Source: RGUW01 sp040399325
GTDB taxonomy: Bacteria; Cyanobacteriota; Cyanobacteriia; PCC-6307; Cyanobiaceae
Length of the DNA: 25,879 nt
Reading direction: 5' to 3'
Assembly: GCA_040399325.1 (NCBI GenBank)
Contig: JBBASJ010000032.1
Span: forward strand, 1-25,879
Made by a program: the position numbers and the translations under genes. The notes under the pieces are model-generated. The model saw only the letters and a list, made by a program, of their open reading frames with translations, made no database searches and was not told the DNA's origin. Below are positions 17,235 through 25,295 of the stretch, piece after piece (within the stretch, counting starts at the first letter, position 1; each line of letters starts with the position of its first letter).

Positions 17235-18646
17235 GCATCGCGATTCAGTCGATCTGCTGCATCGGTGCCGGGTATGTGGGTGGTCCGACGATGGCGGTCA
17301 TCGCCGACCGGTGCCCCCACATTCAGGTGACCGTCGTCGACCTCAACGCGGCCCGCATCGCCGCCTGGAACGATCCGGATCTGAGCCGGCTGCCGGTGTA
17401 TGAACCCGGCCTCGATGCGGTGGTGGGCCGTTGCCGCGGCCGCAACCTGCACTTCTCGACCGCGGTCGACGCGGCCATCGCCCAGGCCGACATGGTCTTT
17501 CTGTCGGTGAACACCCCCACCAAGACCAAGGGCATCGGCGCCGGCCAGGCCAGCGACCTGCGCTGGATCGAGGCCTCGGCGCGCCAGGTGGCGGCAGCGG
17601 CCCAGGGCCACACGATCGTGGTCGAGAAGAGCACCCTGCCGGTGCGCACCGCCGCGGTGATCAAGACCATTCTTGGTGCCGCCGAGACCGAGTCCCCCGG
17701 CTCGCGCAAGTCGTTTGAGGTGCTCTCCAACCCCGAATTTCTGGCCGAGGGCACGGCGATTGGCGATCTCGAGGCCCCCGATCGGGTGCTGATCGGGGGT
17801 GAAGACCCCGCGGCGATCGAAGCGCTGGCGTCGATCTATCAGCAGTGGGTGCCCACCGAGCGGATCCTGCGCACCAACGTCTGGAGCAGCGAGCTCTCCA
17901 AACTCACGGCCAACTCCTTTCTGGCCCAGCGCATCAGCTCGATCAACAGCATCGCCGCCCTGTGCGAGGCCACCGGTGCCGACGTGCGCGAGGTGGCGCG
18001 GGCGATCGGTGCCGACAGCCGTATCGGCCCCAAGTTTCTCAAGGCCGGACCCGGGTTCGGTGGCAGCTGCTTTCAGAAGGACATTCTGAACCTGGTCTAT
18101 CTGTGCCGCCATTACGGCCTCGACGATGTGGCGGCCTACTGGGAGTCGGTGGTCAGCCTGAACTCCTGGCAGCAGCACCGCATCAGCACCAAGGTGGTGC
18201 AGAACCTGTTCGGCACCGTCACGGGCAAACGCATCGCGGTGCTGGGGTTCGCCTTCAAGGCCGACACCAACGACACCCGCGAGACCCCGGCGATCCGCAT
18301 CTGCGCCGACCTGCTCGAAGAAGGCGCCCAGCTGGCCATTTTTGACCCCAAAGTGTCGATGCAGCAGATGACCCTGGATCTGGGCCAGCCAGCTCAGCAC
18401 CCCCCTGAAGGCAACGTGCTCAGCGGCGAGGGAGTCTGGCAGGTGGCCCCATCGCCCGAGGCGGCGGTGCGCGGGGCCGATGCGGTGCTGGTGCTCACCG
18501 AGTGGCAGCAGTTCACCGTCCTCGACTGGCCAGCTCTTGCCGCCCTGATGCGCCAGCCGGCCTGGCTGTTTGATGCCCGGGCGATCTGCGATGCCAGCGG
18601 GGCGCGGGCAGCCGGGCTCAAGGTCTGGCGCGTCGGCGAGGGCTGA
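17231..18646 (+). CDS. ugd: UDP-glucose 6-dehydrogenase
   Basis: Oxidises UDP-glucose twice with NAD+ to UDP-glucuronate, which feeds Uxs and the UDP-glucuronate 4-epimerase. The 471 residues and sequence style (ICCIGAGYVGGPTMAVIA at 8-25; LSVNTPTKTKGIGAGQASDL; VEKSTLPVRTA; LSNPEFLAEGTAI) match the longer, eukaryote-like UGDH class rather than the shorter E. coli Ugd type. The catalytic Cys280 is in GFGGSCFQKDILNL; ELSKLTANSFLAQRISSINS and GFAFKADTNDTRETPAI are the central-helix and C-terminal NAD-like domain motifs. Its start overlaps uxs (ATGA). HisS begins 4 bases after its stop, so hisS is likely expressed from the same transcript at least in part. Confidence 0.96.
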   Translation: MSIAIQSICCIGAGYVGGPTMAVIADRCPHIQVTVVDLNAARIAAWNDPDLSRLPVYEPGLDAVVGRCRGRNLHFSTAVDAAIAQADMVFLSVNTPTKTKGIGAGQASDLRWIEASARQVAAAAQGHTIVVEKSTLPVRTAAVIKTILGAAETESPGSRKSFEVLSNPEFLAEGTAIGDLEAPDRVLIGGEDPAAIEALASIYQQWVPTERILRTNVWSSELSKLTANSFLAQRISSINSIAALCEATGADVREVARAIGADSRIGPKFLKAGPGFGGSCFQKDILNLVYLCRHYGLDDVAAYWESVVSLNSWQQHRISTKVVQNLFGTVTGKRIAVLGFAFKADTNDTRETPAIRICADLLEEGAQLAIFDPKVSMQQMTLDLGQPAQHPPEGNVLSGEGVWQVAPSPEAAVRGADAVLVLTEWQQFTVLDWPALAALMRQPAWLFDARAICDASGARAAGLKVWRVGEG

Positions 18647-18650
18647 GCCG

Positions 18651-19925
18651 GTGAACAAGCTTCAGAGCCTTCGCGGCATGGTCGATCTGCTGCCGCAGCA
18701 GATTGTTCTGTGGCAGCACATCGAGGCCCACGCCCGGCTTCATTTCGGCCGCGCCGGTGTGGCCGAGATCCGCACGCCCTTGCTCGAGCACACCGAGCTG
18801 TTTGCCCGCGGCATCGGTGAGGCCACCGACGTGGTGGGCAAGGAGATGTACACCTTTGTCGACCGCGGTGAGCGCAGCTGCACCCTGCGCCCCGAGGGCA
18901 CGGCCTCGGTGGTGCGCGCCGCGATCGAGCACGGCCTGTTGAGCCAGGGGGCCCAGCGCCTCTGGTACGGCGGTCCGATGTTTCGCTACGAGCGGCCCCA
19001 GGCTGGCCGCCAGCGGCAGTTTCATCAGATCGGCGTCGAATGGCTGGGCGTGGCCGATGCGGCCAGCGATGCCGAAGTGATCGCCCTGGCCTGGGATCTG
19101 CTCGCCGATCTTGGCGTTGGCGGTCTGGCCCTCGAGCTCAACAGCCTGGGCAGCTCCGCAGACCGGGCCGGCTACCGCGACCAGCTGGTGACCTGGCTCG
19201 AGGCCCATCACGCCCAGCTGGATGCCGACTCCCAGGCACGCATCCACACCAATCCGTTGCGGGTGCTCGATTCGAAGCACCCCGAGACCCAGGCCCTGCT
19301 GGCCGGCGCCCCGACCCTGGCCGATGCCCTCAGCCCCGAGAGCCGGGACCGCTTCAGCCAGGTGCAGGAGGCGCTGGACGCGCTCAACATCCCCTTTGTG
19401 CTGAACCCCAGGTTGGTGCGGGGGCTTGATTACTACAGCCACACCGCGTTCGAAATCACCAGCAGCCAGCTGGGTGCCCAGGCCACCGTCTGTGGCGGTG
19501 GCCGTTACGACAGCCTGGTGGAGCAGCTTGGCGGCCCACCGACCCCGGCGATCGGTTGGGCCCTGGGCATGGAGCGGTTGGTGCTGCTGTTGCAGCAGCG
19601 CCTCACGTCCGGTGCGCTCGTCCTGGTGGCGGCCGCTCCCGATCTGTACGTGGTGAGCCGGGGGGACGCTGCCGAACGGGCTGGCCTGGCCCTGGCGGTG
19701 GCCCTGCGGCGGCTGGGACTGGCCGTGGAGCGCGACGCCAGTGGCAGCGCTTTCGGCAAGCAGTTGAAGCGTGCAGAGCGCAGCGGCGCTCCCTGGGTCG
19801 CCGTGATCGGTGAGGAGGAGGTCGCCAGCGCTCAGCTGCGGCTGCGGTCTCTGGCGTCCCACCAGGCCGACGATCAACGGATCCCCCTTGCTGCACTTGA
19901 TGATCTGATCAGGATGCTTCAATGA
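18651..19925 (+). CDS. hisS: Histidyl-tRNA synthetase
   Basis: Charges tRNA-His; a class II aminoacyl-tRNA synthetase. The 424-residue length is normal. The motifs are in order: N-terminal LQSLRGMVDLLP (4-15), motif 2 TLRPEGTASVVRA (78-90) with YGGPMFRYERPQAGRQRQFHQ (106-126), histidine-binding LVRGLDYYSHTAFE (255-268), CGGGRYDSLVEQLGG (281-295), and motif 3 GWALGMERL (302-310), then the anticodon-binding domain. The start is GTG at 18651, four bases past the ugd stop; the frame is open upstream inside ugd, but that extension is not family-like. Being last in a nucleotide-sugar operon without a visible separate promoter is unusual for an essential gene; an internal promoter inside ugd cannot be excluded. 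Confidence 0.95.
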   Translation: MNKLQSLRGMVDLLPQQIVLWQHIEAHARLHFGRAGVAEIRTPLLEHTELFARGIGEATDVVGKEMYTFVDRGERSCTLRPEGTASVVRAAIEHGLLSQGAQRLWYGGPMFRYERPQAGRQRQFHQIGVEWLGVADAASDAEVIALAWDLLADLGVGGLALELNSLGSSADRAGYRDQLVTWLEAHHAQLDADSQARIHTNPLRVLDSKHPETQALLAGAPTLADALSPESRDRFSQVQEALDALNIPFVLNPRLVRGLDYYSHTAFEITSSQLGAQATVCGGGRYDSLVEQLGGPPTPAIGWALGMERLVLLLQQRLTSGALVLVAAAPDLYVVSRGDAAERAGLALAVALRRLGLAVERDASGSAFGKQLKRAERSGAPWVAVIGEEEVASAQLRLRSLASHQADDQRIPLAALDDLIRMLQ

Positions 19926-19948
19926 CGCCAGGGATCAATGGTCTGGCG
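19926..19948 (+). terminator. Possible weak terminator or inverted repeat after hisS
   Basis: CGCCAG (19926-19931) directly follows the hisS stop and pairs with CTGGCG (19943-19948) around an 11-base loop. The arms are identical to the stem of the terminator at 10684-10699. No T-run follows directly; the nearest is six T's at 19995-20000, just before the next gene. It may be a degraded or Rho-assisted terminator. TATATT (19991-19996) lies only 5 bases from the next ATG, too close to be its -10 unless the mRNA is leaderless. Confidence 0.35.
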
Positions 19949-20001
19949 GCAATGCAAGGGTTGAGCATGACGCCTGGCTCTGGCCGAGATTATATTTTTT
20001 A

Positions 20002-21438
20002 ATGCGAATTCTGATCACTGCGTATGACCTCGAGCAAGTCGAGCACCGCGGGATTGCCGTCTATTCCAAGGGATTGATCCATTGTCTTGCAGAGGCTGGC
20101 GCTGAAATCTGGCTTCTGACGCAGTTCGGGCTGCCGCAGGATTCCAGGCCTCAACGCCGTCCCGGCGGTCATCGTCAGGCTGAAGGCGTTGACGGTTTGG
20201 TGGATCGCTTCGACCCTGCTCTCTTGCCTGCTGGTGCTTCGGTTGATGGGCGGCCGGCTCCTTGGCAGCTGGGAAACAAGTTCCTGGAGATCGTGAGAAG
20301 TGTGCTTGTCTCTTTACCTTATCTGTTAGGTGCTCGCATTTTCAGGCGCTCTGATCTGCGCTATCTGAGCCTCAAGGATTTGCGTGATCAGAGTCGGCTG
20401 GATAGTGACCGCTTGTTTTTTCTGCGCCGTGTTTCAGGTTTTGTCTCGGCTCCAAACCTCTACCGTGCCAGCCAGGTTGCGGCCCTGGTTCCTGGCGTCA
20501 AACCCTTCAGGGTTGATTGCGAAGGCTTTGATTTCTTGGTCACGGCCTGTCCGTTGTTCATCAGACCGGCTTCTGATCGAACCAAGCTCGTTCAGACCGT
20601 GCATGATTTGATCCCGCTTCAGTACTACGGTAGTGGCAATCGCTATTTGTTTCTGCGTACGCTTTTAGCGTCCTCGCGTGCGCAGAGAATTTTTGTTTCC
20701 TGCGCGACATCACGGTTGTTTTACGAATATTTCGGTTCCAGGCGCCTTGTGAATGGCCGTCTGGAGCGTGTGCCTGATTGCGTGCTGTTTCAGAAGCCGT
20801 CGTTGGCCATGTTGGAAGCTGAAGTCTCGCAGGGTGAGCTGTTGCGCCTTGCCGGTGAGGAGGGTTTGGAGCCATTCAGATATATCTTGTTCAATTCTTT
20901 TATTGAGCCTCGAAAAAACGTTGAGTTTCTGATCCGTGCTTTTGCGCGCTCTGGTCTTGCGGAGGAGGGTTTTCGTCTGTGCATCGTCGGTAAAAAACAA
21001 CAACTGTCCTATTCGCGGAGAATTGAAAAGCTTTCTCATGCGACCCCTGGCGTCAGGCTTGTCGGCTATGTCGATGAATTGAAAAAGGCGGCGCTGTTTC
21101 TCTATGCCGGGGTCCTGGCGAGTCCGTCCCATCTTGAAGGGTTTGGAATACCTGTCCTCGATGCGGCCTGTCTGGGTTTGCCGGTCTTGGCCAGCACCTG
21201 TGAGGCCTACCAGGAACTGTTTGATTATCGTGATTTTTCGCGCTACATGACGCTGATTTCCATTGACCGCCCCTCCGATTGGGTCGAGGCTCTGGGCGCC
21301 ATGCGGCAACGGGCTGAACTGGATTCCAGCATGGCCGATCTGATGGTGCACCAGCGCCTGAGTCGCTATCGACGGATGAAGGGAACCATTGAAGGCGAAA
21401 TGATGCGGTCCTTGCGGAAAGTCATCGCACAGTTTTGA
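20002..21438 (+). CDS. Glycosyltransferase, GT4-type (mannosyltransferase-like)
   Basis: A 478-residue GT-B enzyme. Family marks are RILITAYDLEQVEHRGIAVYS (2-22) as first strand and loop, TVHDLIPLQYY (199-209), RIFVSCATS (229-237), FNSFIEPRKNVEFLIRAF (297-314), LCIVGKK (326-332), RLVGYVDE (352-359) and SPSHLEGFGIPVLDAACLGLPV (374-395). The HDLIP and EPRKN blocks are typical of bacterial mannosyl or related transferases. The usual E-x7-E is Glu379-x7-Asp387, a conservative change at the second acidic residue. A 60-residue stretch after residue 40 is unlike the family core. GC is low for the neighbourhood (21 of 60 in bases 20881-20940), suggesting acquisition. No clear ribosome-binding site precedes the ATG. 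It converges, 16 bases away, on the O-antigen ligase gene. Confidence 0.88.
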   Translation: MRILITAYDLEQVEHRGIAVYSKGLIHCLAEAGAEIWLLTQFGLPQDSRPQRRPGGHRQAEGVDGLVDRFDPALLPAGASVDGRPAPWQLGNKFLEIVRSVLVSLPYLLGARIFRRSDLRYLSLKDLRDQSRLDSDRLFFLRRVSGFVSAPNLYRASQVAALVPGVKPFRVDCEGFDFLVTACPLFIRPASDRTKLVQTVHDLIPLQYYGSGNRYLFLRTLLASSRAQRIFVSCATSRLFYEYFGSRRLVNGRLERVPDCVLFQKPSLAMLEAEVSQGELLRLAGEEGLEPFRYILFNSFIEPRKNVEFLIRAFARSGLAEEGFRLCIVGKKQQLSYSRRIEKLSHATPGVRLVGYVDELKKAALFLYAGVLASPSHLEGFGIPVLDAACLGLPVLASTCEAYQELFDYRDFSRYMTLISIDRPSDWVEALGAMRQRAELDSSMADLMVHQRLSRYRRMKGTIEGEMMRSLRKVIAQF

Positions 21439-21454
21439 TTGCCCTTGGCATGGC

Positions 21455-22756
21455 TCAACCTTGATCTGATTCAGGCTTGAACGGATCTGGCCTCGCCAGG
21501 CCATAGCAGCACGTGAGTAGCAGCCAGCCCAGCACATTGTTGCGGCTGTCAAAGCTGGGAATGTCAAAGCCGTGCAGCCAGATGGCGCCCAGGGAGGCCG
21601 CCAGCAGGGCCCGGTCCTTGAGGCCCAGGTTCCTGGTGCTCCACCAGGGGCGGACCACCAGAGCGCCGACGATCGTCAGCAGCGCCAGGGAGGCCACCAA
21701 CCCGTGCTGGATGGCCAGTTGAAACACCACGTTGTGGGTGTGGGTGAGCAGGGCCGGTTGATGCACGGGCCCGCTTCCCAGCAGCGATTCGGCCAGTCCC
21801 AGCCACGGGTGCTGCTGCACAAACTGGAGCGCCTGGGCAAACAGTTCGCTGCGGTAGGGATCACGGCCCGAGGCGATGGCTTCGGCGGCGGTGCTGCCCG
21901 CCCCCTGAACCATCGGCATGAATTTGGCCCCGAGGCCGCCGCTGAGCCGTTGGGCCAGCAGGCCCGCAGGGCTCTGGGCCGGCAGCAGCAGCGCCGCGAC
22001 CGACAGGCCGACAAGCGTGGCCAGACCCACCGTCAGGGGTTTCCAGAACTGCCGCCACGACAGCAACAACAGGGCCAGGAGTGTTCCCGACAGCGCCGTG
22101 CGGCTGCCGCTCAGCACCAGAGCCACCGCCAGCAGCAACAGCAGGATCCAGGAGGCACAGCGCTGCCCCGCTCTGGCGCTCGCCGGCAGGGTCAGAACCC
22201 GGGCCGCCGCCAGCGGCGCAGCCATGGCATACCAGGCCGCCGTGAAGTTGGGATTGGGGAAGACGCCAGCGCCCTGGGCCGCAAAGCGCGCTGGCAGATC
22301 CCAGATCAACAGGCTCCCCAGCGCCTGCCACGGACCGCTGAAGCCGATCACAGCCTGCGCCAGCCCCACCAGCAGGGCCGGCACGGTGGCCACCAGGACC
22401 ATCAGGCTGAACCGATCCCGGGCTGCTGCCGTGGCCAGGTAGGGCGGCGCGGCCAGCAGCAGCCAGAAAAACGGCAGCCAGTTGCCCAGCCGCAGCTTCA
22501 GCTCCAGGGGCACCGGGCTGGCCACGCTGGTCAGCAGCATCCAGAGCCCCAGCCCCAGCAGCCAGCGGGCCAGCGGGCGGCTCAGGGGTCGCGGTTGGGC
22601 GGTCGGTCGCCACAGCGTCAGGGAGGCCAGCAGCGACAGACCTGCGATCAACGCGCTGGTCGGCAGAAACACCAACCCCAGCTGAAAGGCGCGCCAGCCA
22701 GCCGGATGGCAGTTCGGTGGTCGCTGCTGATCAAGCCATGGCAGCCAACCCATCAT
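21455..22756 (-). CDS. O-antigen ligase / Wzy-type polymerase family membrane protein
   Basis: A 433-residue polytopic inner-membrane protein of the Wzy_C superfamily, which either joins finished O-antigen to lipid A-core or polymerises repeat units. Hydrophobic segments run through the protein (about 25-49, 64-80, 92-107, 118-138, 202-217, 223-234, 242-259, 352-369, 408-421). Shared motifs are FPNPNFTAA (166-174), LSGSRTALSG (215-224), SGRDPYRSELF (296-306) leading to HPWLGLAESLLGSG (316-329), and THTHNVVFQLAIQHG (338-352), the periplasmic loop with the conserved His residues. Ligase (WaaL), polymerase (Wzy) and protein-glycosylating members cannot be separated from sequence by eye. The start overlaps the end of the sugar-phosphate transferase gene by 4 bases, so the pair is co-translated. 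Confidence 0.86.
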   Translation of the reverse strand: MMGWLPWLDQQRPPNCHPAGWRAFQLGLVFLPTSALIAGLSLLASLTLWRPTAQPRPLSRPLARWLLGLGLWMLLTSVASPVPLELKLRLGNWLPFFWLLLAAPPYLATAAARDRFSLMVLVATVPALLVGLAQAVIGFSGPWQALGSLLIWDLPARFAAQGAGVFPNPNFTAAWYAMAAPLAAARVLTLPASARAGQRCASWILLLLLAVALVLSGSRTALSGTLLALLLLSWRQFWKPLTVGLATLVGLSVAALLLPAQSPAGLLAQRLSGGLGAKFMPMVQGAGSTAAEAIASGRDPYRSELFAQALQFVQQHPWLGLAESLLGSGPVHQPALLTHTHNVVFQLAIQHGLVASLALLTIVGALVVRPWWSTRNLGLKDRALLAASLGAIWLHGFDIPSFDSRNNVLGWLLLTCCYGLARPDPFKPESDQG

Positions 22757-24120
22757 CGGCGGCTCCGGGGTTCAGAGCCCGCACCCCTGAGCACCAGACG
22801 GATCGTCTTGATCAGAATGAAGAGATCGAGCAGCAGATTGGCGTTGCGGATGTAATAAATGTCGTAACTGAGCTTCATGCGGCTGTCGGCCACGCTCGCT
22901 CCATAGGGAAAGCAGACCTGGGCCCAACCGCTGAGGCCTGGCCTGGCCAGATAGCGCAAGCGGTAGTTGGGGATCTGGTGCTCCAGCTGGTCGTCGATCT
23001 CGGGGCGCTCGGGCCGTGGTCCGATCAGGCTCATGTCGCCGCGGATCACATTCCACAGCTGGGGGAGTTCATCGAGACGCAGCCGGCGCAGCCATTGGCC
23101 TGTGCGGGTCACCCTGGGATCGTTGCGCTGGGCCCAGCGGGCCTGGTCGGTCTCGGCGTCGACACCCATGGTGCGCAGCTTGAGGATGCGGATCGTGGTG
23201 TCGTTGATGCCGCTGCGCTGCTGGGTGTAGAAGACCGGGCCCCGGTCTTCCAGCCAGATCAGCCCCGCACAGAGCAGCATCACCGGGGCCAGCAGCAGCA
23301 GCAACAGACCTGCCAGGACGAGATCGCCCAAACGCTTGACCCGCCAGCTGAGGCTGCCGGGAATCAGCTCGAATCCTTCGGCCCGCAGCCGCCATTCCGG
23401 TGAGATCAGCTCGGGTGGGACCCGGTGCAGAAAGGTTTCGCACCAGCTGATCAGGGTGCTGACCCGCAGGCCGGCGGCGCGGCTGTTGGCCAGGTCCTGC
23501 AGCAGGGTGTCGCTGACGCCGTGCAGTTCGCCCACCGCCAGGCCGGCCCAGGGCAGGTCGCTGCCGGTCTCCAGTTCCTCGCTGAGGGAATGGACCTGCT
23601 GCAGCGGCACCAGCCGCGTGGGAATGGCCCTGCTGCTGCGGCTGCCCTGCTGCTCCCGGGCGATGACCGCCAGGTCACTGTCACTGCTCACCAGGATCCA
23701 GGGCTCGCGGCGCCGTTGCATGAGCTGGCGGGCCAGCAGCTGGCACAGGGCCGAGGCCACGCCCACGCAGCCGAGCAGGGGGATCAGAAAACCGCGGAAG
23801 GTGCGCGGATCGCTGCTTTTGAACCCCCAGCTGAACACCACCACCCCCAGCCCCAGCATCAGCAGCACCACCAGCAGGGTGCGGCCGACGATGTCGACGG
23901 TGCTCTCGCGCCGCCCAACCCGGCTGGAGTAGCGCCCTCCCAGGTACGACAGACCGGTCCAGGCGCAGATCAGCAGCAGGGCGATCGGGTCGAGGCCCGG
24001 TCCCTGGCCCAGGCGCAGCGCGGTGATCAGGTTGTAGAAGCCCCCCACCCAGAAGGCATCGAGCACCGAGAGCGCGAACAGTTTGGAGCGTTCCTGAAAC
24101 CAGGGGGTGCGCAGCGCCAT
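22753..24120 (-). CDS. Polyprenyl-phosphate sugar-1-phosphate transferase (initiating glycosyltransferase)
   Basis: Transfers a sugar-1-phosphate from a UDP-sugar to undecaprenyl phosphate, starting each repeat unit on the cytoplasmic face. The 455-residue protein has four N-terminal membrane helices (about 14-34, 45-60, 81-98, 111-129), a soluble middle region with little conservation, a fifth hydrophobic segment (265-290), then the C-terminal bacterial sugar transferase domain: DRGPVFYTQQRSG (292-304), ILKLRTM (312-318), LDELPQLWNVIRGDMSLIGP (349-368) with Asp350-Glu351, RPE (369-373 region), RPGLSGWAQV (393-402) and KLSYDIYYI (416-424). This is the WbaP/WcaJ/EpsE-like architecture. The usual first sugars are glucose, galactose or GalNAc; the neighbouring epimerase makes galactose a reasonable guess. 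It starts 2 bases after the galE copy 2 stop. Confidence 0.92.
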   Translation of the reverse strand: MALRTPWFQERSKLFALSVLDAFWVGGFYNLITALRLGQGPGLDPIALLLICAWTGLSYLGGRYSSRVGRRESTVDIVGRTLLVVLLMLGLGVVVFSWGFKSSDPRTFRGFLIPLLGCVGVASALCQLLARQLMQRRREPWILVSSDSDLAVIAREQQGSRSSRAIPTRLVPLQQVHSLSEELETGSDLPWAGLAVGELHGVSDTLLQDLANSRAAGLRVSTLISWCETFLHRVPPELISPEWRLRAEGFELIPGSLSWRVKRLGDLVLAGLLLLLLAPVMLLCAGLIWLEDRGPVFYTQQRSGINDTTIRILKLRTMGVDAETDQARWAQRNDPRVTRTGQWLRRLRLDELPQLWNVIRGDMSLIGPRPERPEIDDQLEHQIPNYRLRYLARPGLSGWAQVCFPYGASVADSRMKLSYDIYYIRNANLLLDLFILIKTIRLVLRGAGSEPRSRR

Positions 24121-24122
24121 GA

Positions 24123-25223
24123 CTATTGGGCGTAGCCGCTGGGGTTCTGCTGGTGCCAGCGCCAGGCATCACGGCAGATGGTCGCGAGATCGCGGCTGGT
24201 CTGCCAGCCCAGGCGGCTGCGGGCCACACCGGGGTCGGCCACCGAGACGGCCGAGTCGCCGGCACGGCGGCTGCAGAGCTCGTAGGGCACCCTGGTGCCG
24301 TTGGTGTGTTCGAAGGCCTGCACCATCTGCAGCACCGAGTGGCCCCGGCCGCTGCCCAGGTTGAGGGTGAGCAGCTGGGGCGGTTCGGCCAGCAGGGTTT
24401 CGACGGCCGCACCATGGCCCTCGGCCAGGTCCATCACATGGATGTAGTCGCGCACGCCGGTGCCGTCGGGTGTGGCCCAGTCGCTGCCGTAGACCTGCAG
24501 CGCCGGCCGCTGGCCACTGGCCACCTGGCAGATCAGGGGCAGCAGGTTGCTGGGCACGCCGTCGGGGTCTTCCCCGATGGCGCCGCTCTCATGGGCACCC
24601 ACCGGGTTGAAATACCGCAGGCAGGCGATGCGCCAACCCGGCTCGGCCGGGCCGCTGCTGGCCGCCAGGTCCCGCAGCATCTGTTCCACGGCCGCCTTGG
24701 TCTGCCCGTAAGGATTGATCGGCTGCACGGGTGAGGTCTCGGCGATCGGCACGCGATCGGCCATGCCGTAGACGGTGGCGCTGCTGCTGAACACAAAGGT
24801 GCGGCAATGGTTGTCGGCCATCACCTCGAGCACCTGCCGGCTGCCCGCCACATTCACGTTCCAGTAGTCGAGGGGCTTGGCCACCGATTCGGCCACGGCC
24901 TTGAGCCCGGCGAAGTGCAGGACCGCATCAATGGCCTGGTCCTCAAAGGCCAGCTGCAGGTCTGTGGCCTGGCGGATGTCTCCTTCGCGCAGGGTGAGGT
25001 GCTGCTCGCCCTGCTGCCACTGCCACTGGTGGTGGCCTGCCTGGCCGCCGGCATGCCGGCTGCGCTGCTCGAGGCCGGCCAGGCGCGCGACGGCGCGGAT
25101 GGCATCAACGGAGCCGTTGGAGAAATCGTCGATGACCACCAGGCTGTGACCCATCTGCAGCAACGCCAGGCAGGTGTGACTGCCGATGTAGCCGGCGCCT
25201 CCGGTGATCAGCAGATTGGCCAT
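24123..25223 (-). CDS. galE: UDP-glucose 4-epimerase, copy 2
   Basis: Interconverts UDP-glucose and UDP-galactose (or N-acetyl forms). The 366-residue protein shows LLITGGAGYIGSHT (4-17), HFAGLKAVAES (103-113), FSSSATVYG (145-153) and Tyr172-x3-Lys176 (NPYGQTKAAVE), then RYFNPVGAHESG and PDGTGVRDYIHVMDLAEGH. It is closely similar to the copy at 12957-14006 but carries a longer loop at residues 52-76, rich in Gln, His and Trp (QWQWQQ at 66-71), absent from copy 1. Insertion there, before GDIRQATDL, should lie at the edge of the NAD domain and may be tolerated. It is the first gene of the operon with the sugar-phosphate transferase and O-antigen ligase, so its likely job is donor supply for the polysaccharide. 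Confidence 0.92.
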   Translation of the reverse strand: MANLLITGGAGYIGSHTCLALLQMGHSLVVIDDFSNGSVDAIRAVARLAGLEQRSRHAGGQAGHHQWQWQQGEQHLTLREGDIRQATDLQLAFEDQAIDAVLHFAGLKAVAESVAKPLDYWNVNVAGSRQVLEVMADNHCRTFVFSSSATVYGMADRVPIAETSPVQPINPYGQTKAAVEQMLRDLAASSGPAEPGWRIACLRYFNPVGAHESGAIGEDPDGVPSNLLPLICQVASGQRPALQVYGSDWATPDGTGVRDYIHVMDLAEGHGAAVETLLAEPPQLLTLNLGSGRGHSVLQMVQAFEHTNGTRVPYELCSRRAGDSAVSVADPGVARSRLGWQTSRDLATICRDAWRWHQQNPSGYAQ

Positions 25224-25295
25224 GGCGCGACGCTAGGTCTCACCGGCGCCGTTCCACACTGGGCGCCATCCACTCTGACGAACAGCACAAACCCC
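25224..25295. promoter_or_regulatory. Divergent intergenic region between galE copy 2 and the 4-epimerase gene
   Basis: These 72 bases separate two divergent genes, so promoters for both directions are expected, but no convincing -35/-10 pair can be seen. The stretch GGCGCCGTTCCACACTGGGCGCC (25244-25266) has GGCGCC at both ends, a possible inverted repeat or operator. It is also consistent with chance in GC-rich DNA. Confidence 0.3.

Noticed and set aside
16988..18658. 556-codon minus-strand frame opposite ugd and uxs
   Set aside because: Composition artefact antisense to well-recognised genes.
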